Assembly (NCBI GenBank): GCA_963714455.1 | Contig: CAVQON010000001.1 | Coordinates: forward strand, 1 to 64,000 | Source: CAVQGZ01 sp963714455 | GTDB lineage: Bacteria > Actinomycetota > Actinomycetes > Jiangellales > Jiangellaceae | Direction of reading: 5' to 3' | DNA length: 64,000 nt | Shown: piece by piece, positions 49,870 to 57,428 of the stretch | Layout: the number at the start of each line of letters is the position of its first letter | How positions within the stretch are numbered: the stretch's first letter is position 1 | Program-made: the position numbers and the translations under genes | Notes under the pieces: model-generated | Seen by the model: only the letters and a program-made list of their open reading frames with translations | Databases searched by the model: none | Told to the model about the DNA's origin: nothing

Positions 49870-50485
49870 GGTCCTCCAGCACGACCAGCGTCGACTCCCG
49901 GTCGATGTCGCCTCGCGGCGTCCCGTCGATGACCAGGTCGGCGCGGGCCCGCGTGCCGTCCTCGGCGAAGAGCCGCTCCTCGCGCGGCCACCACTCCCGC
50001 AGGGCCGTCTCCATGGCCGGGCCCTCGCGCTCCAGCGTGCGGGCCCGCCGCAGGTCTTCGTCCGCCTCGACCCACAGCCGCAGCACGGCGTGGTCGGCGA
50101 ACTGGGCCTGGCCCGCGCCGACGCCCTCGACGACCAGCGCCGGTGCCAGCGGCACCTCGCGCCACTCGTTGAACGCGCCGCGGTGCCAGTCGTAGACCAG
50201 GTGCTGCCCCGGCATCCCGTGGCGCAGCGGAGTGAACACCCACGAGTCGAGGTTGCTGGCCATGCCGTCCAACCCGGTCCAGCCCTCGTACAGGTGGTCG
50301 AGGTGCACGACCGGGACCCGGCGCAGTGCCCGGCAGAGCCGCTTGGCGAGGCTGGTCTTGCCGCCGCCGCTCGGGCCGTCCACCGTCACCAGGCGCACGA
50401 CTCCCAGCCGGGGCGCGGAGTCGAGAACCTCGTGAGCCAGGTCGCCGTAGTCGACCAGGGACGGGGCCAGTGTGGCCTGTGCCAT
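49859..50485 (-). CDS. P-loop nucleoside/uridine-kinase-like protein
   Basis: This predicts 208 residues from ATG 50485 with GGAGG 6 nt upstream. The Walker A loop is VTVDGPSGGGKTSLAKRL, followed by VVHLDHLYEGWTGLD, whose Asp-His-Tyr pattern matches the nucleoside-binding site of uridine kinases, and VLRLWVEADEDLRRARTLEREG (lid Arg region). It probably phosphorylates a nucleoside or small sugar-like acceptor. The 5' gap to the CaiB-type gene is 138 bp and divergent. Confidence 0.82.
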   Translation of the reverse strand: MAQATLAPSLVDYGDLAHEVLDSAPRLGVVRLVTVDGPSGGGKTSLAKRLCRALRRVPVVHLDHLYEGWTGLDGMASNLDSWVFTPLRHGMPGQHLVYDWHRGAFNEWREVPLAPALVVEGVGAGQAQFADHAVLRLWVEADEDLRRARTLEREGPAMETALREWWPREERLFAEDGTRARADLVIDGTPRGDIDRESTLVVLEDRRR

Positions 50486-50611
50486 GAGCACCTCCGTGTC
50501 AGCCGGGCTGTCGTCTCAACCCAAAGGACCGTTTCAAGTGTGCGGCCAATGTTGGGGGTCCCGCATCTCGAAGCGGGTCCACGCGGCGCTCGTGCGACGA
50601 GCGGTCGGTCC

Positions 50612-50617
50612 TACGCT
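50612..50617 (+). promoter_or_regulatory. -10 box for leaderless CaiB-type gene
   Basis: TACGCT ends 6 nt before the GTG at 50624 with no ribosome site between. Confidence 0.5.
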
Positions 50618-50623
50618 GTCGGC

Positions 50624-51826
50624 GTGGCTGGCCCGCTGGACGGACTTCTCGTCGTCGACCTCACCCGGGCACTCGCCGGGCCGCACGCAACGATGACGAT
50701 GGGCGACCTCGGGGCGCGAGTGATCAAGGTCGAGCCCCCGCAGGGTGACGACTCCCGCTGGTGGGGGCCCCCTTTCGTCGGGCCGGACGACGCGCCGACC
50801 TCCACGTACTTCCTCTCGTGCAACCGCAACAAGCAGTCGGTGACCGCCGACCTGCGCACGGACGACGGCCGCTGGCTGCTCACCGAGCTCGTGCGACGCG
50901 CCGACGTGCTCACCGAGAACTACCGGCCCGGGGTGCTGCAGCGACTCGGGTTCGGGTTCGACCGTCTGCTCGAGATCAACCCGCGGCTCGTCGTGCTGTC
51001 GGTGAGCGGGTTCGGCCACGACGGACCGCAGAGCGCCCGTCCGGGCTACGACCAGATCGCTCAGGGCGAGGCGGGTCTGATGAGCATCACCGGCGAGCCC
51101 GGCACGCCCACCCGGGTCGGCGTGCCGATCGCCGACCTGCTGGCGGGTCTGACCGGGTTGGTCGGTGTGCTGTCGGCGCTGCACGAGCGGGAGCGAACCG
51201 GCCGTGGTCAGGTCGTTCGTACCAGCCTGCTCGCCTCGGTCGTCGGCGTGCACGCGTTTCAGGGCACTCGGTGGACGGTTGCCGGCGAGGTACCGGGCCC
51301 GGTCGGAAACCACCATCCGGCCATTGCTCCGTACGGACTCTTCCACGCGGGGGCGGCGCCGCTGCAGATCGCCGTGGGCACGCAGTCGCAGTGGCGGGCG
51401 CTGGCACCGCTGATGGGACTCGACCCGGACGACCCGCGCTTCGCCACGAACGGCGACCGCGTGGCCCACCGCGACGTGCTCACCGCCGAGCTCGAAGCGG
51501 CGATGGCCGACGGTGACGTGGACGACTGGCTCGCCCGGCTCACCGAGGCCGGAGTGCCCGCCGGACGGGTACGCACGCTGGACGAGGTCTACGACTGGGA
51601 GCAGACGGCGTCCCAGCACCTGCTGATGCAGGTGGTCCACCCTGTTCTGGGCGACATCACGCTGCCGGGGTCGCCGTTGCGCTTCGAGTCGGCCGACGGC
51701 GTCGAGACCACCGAGGTGGCCGCTGCTGCTCCGCCGCTGCTGGGAGAGCACGACGCGTCGGTGCGGGCATGGCTGCGCGGCGACGCTGCCGACAGCGTGG
51801 CACCCACAGACGACGGTGCCCCGTGA
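50624..51826 (+). CDS. CaiB/BaiF-family CoA transferase
   Basis: This predicts 400 residues from GTG 50624. Class III CoA-transferase marks are GPLDGLLVVDLTRALAGPHATMTMGDLGARVIKVE, NRNKQSVTADLR, and PTRVGVPIADLLAGLTGL, whose Asp is the catalytic carboxylate that forms the acyl-CoA anhydride. The C-terminal GVPAGRVRTLDEV is also typical. It moves CoA between acids. The overlapping AccD3-type gene downstream (GTGA, 51823-51826) implies a shared operon and perhaps a shared acyl-CoA pool. Confidence 0.9.
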   Translation: MAGPLDGLLVVDLTRALAGPHATMTMGDLGARVIKVEPPQGDDSRWWGPPFVGPDDAPTSTYFLSCNRNKQSVTADLRTDDGRWLLTELVRRADVLTENYRPGVLQRLGFGFDRLLEINPRLVVLSVSGFGHDGPQSARPGYDQIAQGEAGLMSITGEPGTPTRVGVPIADLLAGLTGLVGVLSALHERERTGRGQVVRTSLLASVVGVHAFQGTRWTVAGEVPGPVGNHHPAIAPYGLFHAGAAPLQIAVGTQSQWRALAPLMGLDPDDPRFATNGDRVAHRDVLTAELEAAMADGDVDDWLARLTEAGVPAGRVRTLDEVYDWEQTASQHLLMQVVHPVLGDITLPGSPLRFESADGVETTEVAAAAPPLLGEHDASVRAWLRGDAADSVAPTDDGAP

Positions 51827-53361
51827 GCCCCCGCGAGCGGCTCAGCGCCCAGGCTCTGTTCGACCTGGTGCTCGATCCCGGCTCGTTCGTCTCGTGGGAC
51901 GAGCCCCCGATCCCGGTGAGTCGCGGCCGTGACGGTCCCGGCTACCAGCAAGAACGCGAAGACGCAGCCACGTCCGCCGGTACCGACGAGTCGATCCTCA
52001 CCGGACGCGGACGCATCCGCGGACGCGACGTCGCCGTCGTCGCCGGCGAGTTCCGGTTCTTGGCCGGGTCGATCGGGGTGGCCGCCGCCGAGCGGCTGGT
52101 GCGCGCGATCGAGCGGGCCACCGACCAGGGGCTGCCGCTGCTGGCGGCCCCGTCGTCGGGCGGCACCCGCATGCAAGAAGGAGCGATGGCCTTCGTGCAG
52201 ATGCTCAAGATCACCCAGGCGGTGGTCGCGCACAAGTCCGCCGGGCTGCCCTACCTCGTCTACCTTCGCGACCCCACGACGGGGGGCGTGTTCGCCTCGT
52301 GGGGGTCGCTGGGCCACCTGACGGCGGCCGAGCCGGGGGCACGGGTCGGGTTCCTCGGCCCACGCGTCTACCGCGCCCTCTACGGCAAGGACTTCCCTGA
52401 GCAGGTGCAGACGGCCGAGAACCTCGTCGACAAGGGGCTCATCGACGCCATCGTCCCGGCCCGGTACCTGGCCGACCTCGCCGACCGCGTGCTGGGCCTC
52501 ATCCAGGACGCCCCCGACGCCACGACGCCGGACCCCGGACCGCCGCCGCCCCAGGTTCCGCTGCGTCCGGACGAGGCCGGCGAGCCCGACGCCTGGGCGT
52601 CGGTGCAGCGCACCCGGCGCAGCGAACGTCCACACGTGCAAGACCTGCTGCGCGTCGCCGCGCACGACGTGCTGCCCCTCAACGGGACGGGCGCGGGGGA
52701 GAGTCACCCCGGCCTGCTGCTTGCGTTCGCCGCCTTCGGCCGCGCGTCGTGCGTGCTGCTGGGGCAAGACCGCCAAGGCCAGGAGTCCGACCGGCCCCTC
52801 GGCCCGGACGCCCTGCGCCAGGCCCGCCGCGGCATGCGCCTGGCCGACGAGCTCGGACTTCCGTTGGTCACCGTCATCGACACCCCCGGCGCGGCACTGA
52901 CCGTCGAGGCCGAGGAGGGCGGGCTGGCCGGGGAGATCGCGCGCAGCCTGGCCGACCTCGTCGCGCTGCGAGCGCCCACGCTGTCGCTGCTGCTCGGTCA
53001 GGGCAGCGGCGGTGGCGCACTCGCCCTTGCCGCGGCCGACCGGGTGCTGGCCGCCCAGCACGCCTGGCTGTCCCCGCTCTCACCGGAGGGTGCCAGCTCG
53101 ATCGTGCACCGCGACACCGACCACGCTGCGCAGATGGCACGCAGCCAGGGCATCAGCGCCGTCGAGCTCGCCGAGCAGGGCATCGTCGACCTGGTGGTGG
53201 CCGAGCGCCCGGACGCCGCGGACGAGCCGACGCAGTTCTGCCAGCGGGTGGGCGAGGCCATCGAGTGGGAGCTGCTCACCCTGGCGCGCCTCGCCACCGA
53301 CGAGCGCCTGGCCCAGCGCCACGTCCGCTACCGCACCCTGGGCCTCCCCCCGTCCCGGTGA
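51823..53361 (+). CDS. accD3: AccD3-type acyl-CoA carboxylase carboxyltransferase (fused AccD/AccA)
   Basis: This predicts 512 residues from GTG 51823. It lacks the zinc finger of AccD and has two crotonase-like halves: LPLLAAPSSGGTRMQEGAMAFVQML and VFASWGSLGHLTAAEPGARVGFLGPRVY in the first, LPLVTVIDTPGAALTVEAEEGGLAGEIARS and LLLGQGSGGGALALAAADRVLA in the second. From memory it closely follows mycobacterial AccD3 (Rv0904c). It needs a separate biotinylated alpha subunit; the alpha subunit at 15849 belongs to a different class. Role: carboxylation of acetyl-CoA or a related acyl-CoA. Confidence 0.88.
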   Translation: MSPRERLSAQALFDLVLDPGSFVSWDEPPIPVSRGRDGPGYQQEREDAATSAGTDESILTGRGRIRGRDVAVVAGEFRFLAGSIGVAAAERLVRAIERATDQGLPLLAAPSSGGTRMQEGAMAFVQMLKITQAVVAHKSAGLPYLVYLRDPTTGGVFASWGSLGHLTAAEPGARVGFLGPRVYRALYGKDFPEQVQTAENLVDKGLIDAIVPARYLADLADRVLGLIQDAPDATTPDPGPPPPQVPLRPDEAGEPDAWASVQRTRRSERPHVQDLLRVAAHDVLPLNGTGAGESHPGLLLAFAAFGRASCVLLGQDRQGQESDRPLGPDALRQARRGMRLADELGLPLVTVIDTPGAALTVEAEEGGLAGEIARSLADLVALRAPTLSLLLGQGSGGGALALAAADRVLAAQHAWLSPLSPEGASSIVHRDTDHAAQMARSQGISAVELAEQGIVDLVVAERPDAADEPTQFCQRVGEAIEWELLTLARLATDERLAQRHVRYRTLGLPPSR

Positions 53362-53471
53362 TCACGTCACCTGGATGACGGTCGGCTTGGCGAGGCACAT
53401 TCACCGCGTCCAGCCGACCTTCGTCTCGCCAGGCCGACGGCCTGCCAGGCCGCGTGCGGCAGCGGTGCCGC

Positions 53472-53795
53472 TCAGGGGTGGACGGGGCCGGTGTACTTCT
53501 CGCCGGGACCCTCACCGGGGGCGTCCGGGACGGTCGAGGCCTCCCGGAACGCGAGCTGCAGCGAGCGCAGCCCGTCGCGCAGGGGAGCGGCGTGGTGGTG
53601 GCCGAGGTGCGCGGCGGCGCCGTCCACGAGTCCGGCGAGGCTGTCGATCAGCGCTCGCGCCTCGTCGAGGTCGCGGTGCTCGGGCATGTCCTCGGCGAGC
53701 CCGAGGTGCACAGCTGCGGCCGACATGAGGTGCACGGCGGTGGTGCCCAGCACCTCCACCGCGGGTACGTCGGCAACATCCCTGGTCACGCTCAC
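53472..53795 (-). CDS. DUF1844 protein
   Basis: This predicts 107 residues from GTG 53795. It opens VSVTRDVADVPAVEVLGTTAVHLMSAAAVHLGLAED, continues LDEARALIDSLAGLVDGAAAHL and ends APLRDGLRSLQLAFREAS...GPGEKYTGPV, the DUF1844 pattern. Many actinomycetes have it directly divergent from infC. Function is unknown, and no signal peptide is seen. Transcription is probably leaderless from the TAGGGT box that forms a symmetric promoter with infC. Confidence 0.85.
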   Translation of the reverse strand: MSVTRDVADVPAVEVLGTTAVHLMSAAAVHLGLAEDMPEHRDLDEARALIDSLAGLVDGAAAHLGHHHAAPLRDGLRSLQLAFREASTVPDAPGEGPGEKYTGPVHP

Positions 53796-53801
53796 GGCTG
53801 G

Positions 53802-53808
53802 TACCCTA
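53802..53808. promoter_or_regulatory. Symmetric bidirectional -10 element (DUF1844/infC)
   Basis: TACCCT (53802-53807, plus strand) and TAGGGT (53803-53808, minus strand) share the same bases. On the minus strand the GTG start of the DUF1844 gene follows 7 nt later. On the plus strand it would give a leader of about 285 nt to infC. Confidence 0.5.
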
Positions 53809-53813
53809 GGCGT

Positions 53814-54099
53814 CGACGACAACTGAACATCGACACCACCACGTCTCGCGCCACCATCGCGTGAGGCAGACCGACCGGGAGCCCCTCCCGGTGGCAAGCG
53901 GAGGCTCCTCCCACCTGCGTGACCGTCCAGGTCGCGAGGTTCCGGTCACGGGACGGCCCAGCGCCGCCTCGTCCATCGACGCCGCACAGGCGTCGGTGCC
54001 CGACCATTCGAGCCCTCGTTGCCCACGCAGCGGGGGCTTCTCGCGTCGAGCGGCCACCACGGTCGTGCCACCCACCACCCGAATCTCTCAGGAGGACCC
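53814..54099 (+). ncRNA. Structured 5' leader of the infC-rpmI-rplT operon
   Basis: The 286-nt untranslated leader contains a perfect 8-bp hairpin, ACCGGGAG/CTCCCGGT (53874-53892, 3-nt loop). Just after it comes GCGGAGGCTCCTCC, an SD-like GGAGG beside its own complement, and then an 8-bp stem CGTGACCG/CGGTCACG (53918-53950). The operon is known to be autoregulated in other bacteria through IF3 start-codon discrimination or L20 binding. A regulatory RNA role here is inferred from the structure and length. Confidence 0.55.
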
Positions 54100-54726
54100 A
54101 TCAGCACCGAGCCACGCATCAACGACCGCATCCGCGTTCCCGAGGTACGCCTCGTCGGACCGAACGGGGAGCAGGTCGGCATCGTCCGCATCGAAGATGC
54201 GCTGCGACTGGCCGACGAGGCCGGTCTCGACCTGGTCGAGGTTGCTGCGAACTCGCGGCCACCGGTGGCCAAGCTCATGGACTACGGCAAGTTCAAGTAC
54301 GAGTCCGCCGTGAAGGCGCGCGAGGCCCGTCGCAACCAGACCCACGTCCAGATCAAGGAGCAGAAGCTCCGGCCGAAGATCGACGACCACGACTACGAGA
54401 CGAAGAAGCGCAACGTCGAGCGCTTTCTCAACGGTGGCGACAAGGTCAAGGTCACGATCATGTTCCGCGGTCGGGAGCAGTCCAGGCCCGAGCTGGGGTA
54501 CCGGCTGCTGCAGCGCATGGCCGGTGACGTCGCGGAGTCGGGTGTGGTCGAGTTCGCGCCGAAGCAGGACGGACGCAACATGGTGATGGTGCTGGCACCG
54601 ACGAAGAAGAAGGCCGACGCACAGGCCGAGCGCAAGGAGGAGGTGGCCCGCCAGGCCGCCGAGCGCCAGGCCGAGCACGACCGCGACAAGGCCGACCGCG
54701 CCGCGCACCGCGCCGCGCAGGGCTAG
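54100..54726 (+). CDS. infC: Translation initiation factor IF-3
   Basis: This predicts 208 residues starting at ATC 54100, behind GGAGG (54091-54095). The conserved N-terminus STEPRINDRIRVPEVRLVGPNGEQVGIV begins at that codon and no ATG or GTG fits nearby. Non-ATG starts (ATT, ATC) are a known hallmark of infC, because IF3 discriminates against them and so limits its own synthesis. The N domain, the Lys-rich linker (ARRNQTHVQIKEQKLRPKIDDHD) and C domain (VKVTIMFRGREQSRPELG) are complete. The C-terminal tail of about 35 residues is rich in Lys, Arg, Glu and Ala. Confidence 0.95.
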   Translation: MSTEPRINDRIRVPEVRLVGPNGEQVGIVRIEDALRLADEAGLDLVEVAANSRPPVAKLMDYGKFKYESAVKAREARRNQTHVQIKEQKLRPKIDDHDYETKKRNVERFLNGGDKVKVTIMFRGREQSRPELGYRLLQRMAGDVAESGVVEFAPKQDGRNMVMVLAPTKKKADAQAERKEEVARQAAERQAEHDRDKADRAAHRAAQG

Positions 54727-54804
54727 CGGCCCCCTCGAGCACCGCCCGAACACCCCGCACCACCCCCGAGCAGCACCGAAGCAGCAGCGACGAAGGAGTA
54801 CGTC

Positions 54805-54999
54805 ATGCCCAAGATGAAGTCCCACAGCGGGTCGAAGAAGAGGTTCAAGGTGACCGGCACGGGCAAGATCACCCGTCGCCAGGCCAACCGCCGCCACCTG
54901 CTCGAGCACAAGTCGTCGCGGCGGACGCGTCGCCTCATGCCCGACGTCGAGGTGTCGGCCGCCGACACCAAGCGGGTCAAGCGCCTGCTCGCCAAGTAA
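54805..54999 (+). CDS. rpmI: Ribosomal protein L35 (bL35)
   Basis: The 64-residue basic protein reads MPKMKSHSGSKKRFKVTGTG and continues with the KxxHLLEHKSSRRTRRL-type core (RRHLLEHKSSRRTRRLM), the L35 signature. It is a large-subunit protein, normal length, lying between infC and rplT in the conserved order. A GAAGGAG site precedes the ATG. Confidence 0.96.
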   Translation: MPKMKSHSGSKKRFKVTGTGKITRRQANRRHLLEHKSSRRTRRLMPDVEVSAADTKRVKRLLAK

Positions 55000-55038
55000 C
55001 CCGCCCCTCACCCCCGCACCAGCAACAGGAGACACCTC

Positions 55039-55419
55039 ATGGCACGCGTCAAGCGCGCAGTCAACGCGCACAAGAAGCGCCGCACCGTTCTCGAGCAGGC
55101 CAGCGGCTACCGCGGCCAGCGCTCGCGTCTGTACCGCAAGGCCAAGGAGCAGACGCTGCACAGCAACGTCTACGCCTACCGCGACCGCAAGAAGCGCAAG
55201 GGCGACTTCCGCAAGCTGTGGATCACCCGCATCAACGCCGCCGCCCGTAGCCACGGCATGACCTACAACCGCTTCGTGCAGGGCCTGAAGGCCGCCGGCG
55301 TCGAGGTCGACCGCAAGATGCTGGCCGACCTGGCCGTCAACGACACTGCGGCCTTCGCCGCCCTGGTCGAGACCGCCAAGGCCGCGCTGCCGGAGGACGT
55401 CAACGCCCCCGCAGCCTGA
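55039..55419 (+). CDS. rplT: Ribosomal protein L20 (bL20)
   Basis: The 126-residue protein starts MARVKRAVNAHKKRRTVLEQ and carries ASGYRGQRSRLYRKAKEQ and FRKLWITRINAAARSHGMTYNRF, the L20 signature. It is essential for large-subunit assembly and in other bacteria represses its own operon by binding its mRNA. The GGAGACACC leader before the ATG is a normal ribosome site. The downstream trmH starts 17 bp after the stop, with a hairpin over its first codons. Confidence 0.96.
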   Translation: MARVKRAVNAHKKRRTVLEQASGYRGQRSRLYRKAKEQTLHSNVYAYRDRKKRKGDFRKLWITRINAAARSHGMTYNRFVQGLKAAGVEVDRKMLADLAVNDTAAFAALVETAKAALPEDVNAPAA

Positions 55420-55435
55420 GTCTGCGCCGTCGCTG

Positions 55436-56263
55436 ATGCCGAGCACGGTGATCGACGAGCCGTCCCACCCTCGGGTGCGGGCGGCTCGTCGCTGTCACAG
55501 CAGCACCGGACGGGCCAAGACGGGCCGCTTTCTTGCCGAGGGCGTGCAGGCGGTGCGCGAGGCGCTGGCGACCCCAGGGGCCGTCGTGGAGGTGTTCGCC
55601 ACGCCCGGCTGGCTCGCGTCAGCGGCCGCTCTGCCCACTGGTGACCTGCCGGTGCACGCGGTGAGCGACGCCGTGCTGGCACGGGTGGCCGAGACCACGA
55701 CGCCGCAGGGCGTGGTGGCGGTGTGCCGCGACGTCACGGTCGGTCTCGACGTGCTGCTCGCCCGGGCCCCACGCCTGGTCGTGGTGCTCGCCGAGGTGCG
55801 CGACCCGGGCAACGCCGGCACGATCATCCGCACCGCTGATGCCGCCGGCGCCGACGGAGTCGTTCTCACCACCGCCGCCGTCGACCCGCTGGGCGGCAAG
55901 TGCGTCCGCTCCAGCGCCGGGTCGCTCTTCCACCTGCCGGTCGTCGTGAATCAGCCGGTGAGCGTGCTGGACGACCTGCGCGCCGCCGGGCTCACCGTGC
56001 TGGCAGCCGATGGTCGCGGCGACATCGACCTCGTCGAGGCAGCCGGCCAGGGCCTGCTGGCCCGCCCCACGGCCTGGGTGGTCGGCAACGAGGCGCACGG
56101 CGTCGGCCCGGACTACCTGGCCCGGGCCGACCACGCCGTGCGGGTGCCGATGTACGGGCGCGCGGAGAGCCTCAACGTGTCGGTGGCGACCGCGCTGTGC
56201 CTGTACGCCTCGGCCACGGCCGCCCGCAGCCAGCCCCACGAGACCCGCCGCCAGCCCCACTAG
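55436..56263 (+). CDS. SpoU/TrmH-family rRNA 2'-O-methyltransferase
   Basis: This predicts 275 residues from ATG 55436. The N-terminal substrate-binding domain (GRFLAEGVQAVREAL) is followed by the SPOUT knot: LVVVLAEVRDPGNAGTIIRTADAAGADGVV (motif 1), TAWVVGNEAHGVGP (motif 2) and ADHAVRVPMYGRAESLNVSVATALCLYA (motif 3). It transfers methyl from SAM to rRNA ribose. It commonly follows rplT in actinomycetes and precedes pheS. No good ribosome site is visible, so translation may be coupled to rplT. Confidence 0.88.
   Translation: MPSTVIDEPSHPRVRAARRCHSSTGRAKTGRFLAEGVQAVREALATPGAVVEVFATPGWLASAAALPTGDLPVHAVSDAVLARVAETTTPQGVVAVCRDVTVGLDVLLARAPRLVVVLAEVRDPGNAGTIIRTADAAGADGVVLTTAAVDPLGGKCVRSSAGSLFHLPVVVNQPVSVLDDLRAAGLTVLAADGRGDIDLVEAAGQGLLARPTAWVVGNEAHGVGPDYLARADHAVRVPMYGRAESLNVSVATALCLYASATAARSQPHETRRQPH
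55453..55491 (+). promoter_or_regulatory. Long hairpin over the first codons of the SpoU gene
   Basis: CGACGAGCCG (55453-55462) pairs perfectly with CGGCTCGTCG (55482-55491). The loop can pair further through CCC and GGG triplets. It begins 34 bp after the rplT stop and lies within codons 6-19 of the next gene, so it could act as a partial terminator or translation-attenuating structure between ribosomal and methylase genes. Confidence 0.5.
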
Positions 56264-56333
56264 ACTCACCGCGGCGACGGCCGTGCTGCGGCTGTGACGT
56301 CGCCGTGCCCCCGTCCGCTAGGAGCCCTCACCC

Positions 56334-57428
56334 ATGTCTGCGCCCTCGACCGAGCCCGGCGCCATCACGCCTGAGCAGGTCGCCCGCCATCGCGACGACG
56401 CGCTGACGGCGATCACGGCGGCGTCGTCCCTGGACGAGCTGAAGGCGGCTCGGATCGACCACGCCGGTGACCGCTCGCCGCTCGCCCTGCTGAACCGCGG
56501 CATCGGCCGGCTCGACCCGGCCGAGCGCAAGAGCGCGGGCCGGCTCGTCGGCACGGCGCGACGCGAGGTGTCGAGCGCGCTGGACACCCGCCAGGTCGTG
56601 CTGGAGGCCGAGCGCGACGAGCGGGTGCTCGTCGAGGAGGCCGTCGACGTCACGCTCCCGTGGATCCGCAGGCCCGTCGGAGCGCGGCACCCCCTGTACT
56701 CCTTGGTCGAGAAGGTGGCGCAGATCTTCACGGCCCTCGGGTACGAGGTCGCCGACGGGCCCGAGGTCGAGGCCGAGTGGTACAACTTCGACGCCCTCAA
56801 CATCGGCCCCGACCATCCGGCCCGCGGCACGTCGGACACGTTCTTCGTCGAGTCGCCCGACTCCGGCGTCGTGCTGCGCACGCACACGTCCCCGGTGCAG
56901 ATTCGGGCGTTGCTCACCCGCGACCTGCCCGTCTACGTCATCTGCCCGGGACGCACGTACCGCACCGACGAGCTCGACGCGACGCACACGCCGGTGTTCA
57001 GCCAGGTCGAGGGTCTCGTCGTGGACGAGGGCATCACCATGGCCGACCTCAAGGGCACCCTCGACCACTTCGCCGCAGCCATGTTCGGCGAGGGCCTGGT
57101 CACCCGGCTGCGCCCGTCCTACTTCCCGTTCACCGAGCCGTCGGCCGAGGTCGACCTGCAGTGCTTCGTCTGCCGGGGGGCGTCGGTCGGCAACCCGGAC
57201 GAGCCGTGCCGCACCTGCTCGTCGGAGGGGTGGATCGAGTGGGGCGGCTGCGGCATGGTCAACCCCCGGGTTCTGCTCGCCTGCGGCGTCGACCCCGACC
57301 GCTACACCGGGTTCGCGTTCGGCATGGGCATGGAGCGCACCCTCATGTTCCGCCACGGCATCACCGACATGCACGACCTCATCGAGGGTGACGCCCGCTT
57401 CACGCTTCCGTTCGGGATGGAGATCTGA
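56334..57428 (+). CDS. pheS: Phenylalanyl-tRNA synthetase alpha subunit
   Basis: The 364-residue protein has an N-terminal coiled-coil-like region, then the class II core: PVGARHPLYSLVEKVAQIFTALGYEVADGPEVEAEWYNFDALNIGPDHPARGTSDTFF (motif 1 region), RTHTSPVQIRAL (motif 2, phenylalanine pocket) and FGMGMERTLMFRHGITDM (motif 3). It forms an alpha2beta2 enzyme with PheT. The start ATG 56334 has a GGAG-type site. A 1-bp TGATG overlap joins it to pheT. Confidence 0.97.
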   Translation: MSAPSTEPGAITPEQVARHRDDALTAITAASSLDELKAARIDHAGDRSPLALLNRGIGRLDPAERKSAGRLVGTARREVSSALDTRQVVLEAERDERVLVEEAVDVTLPWIRRPVGARHPLYSLVEKVAQIFTALGYEVADGPEVEAEWYNFDALNIGPDHPARGTSDTFFVESPDSGVVLRTHTSPVQIRALLTRDLPVYVICPGRTYRTDELDATHTPVFSQVEGLVVDEGITMADLKGTLDHFAAAMFGEGLVTRLRPSYFPFTEPSAEVDLQCFVCRGASVGNPDEPCRTCSSEGWIEWGGCGMVNPRVLLACGVDPDRYTGFAFGMGMERTLMFRHGITDMHDLIEGDARFTLPFGMEI

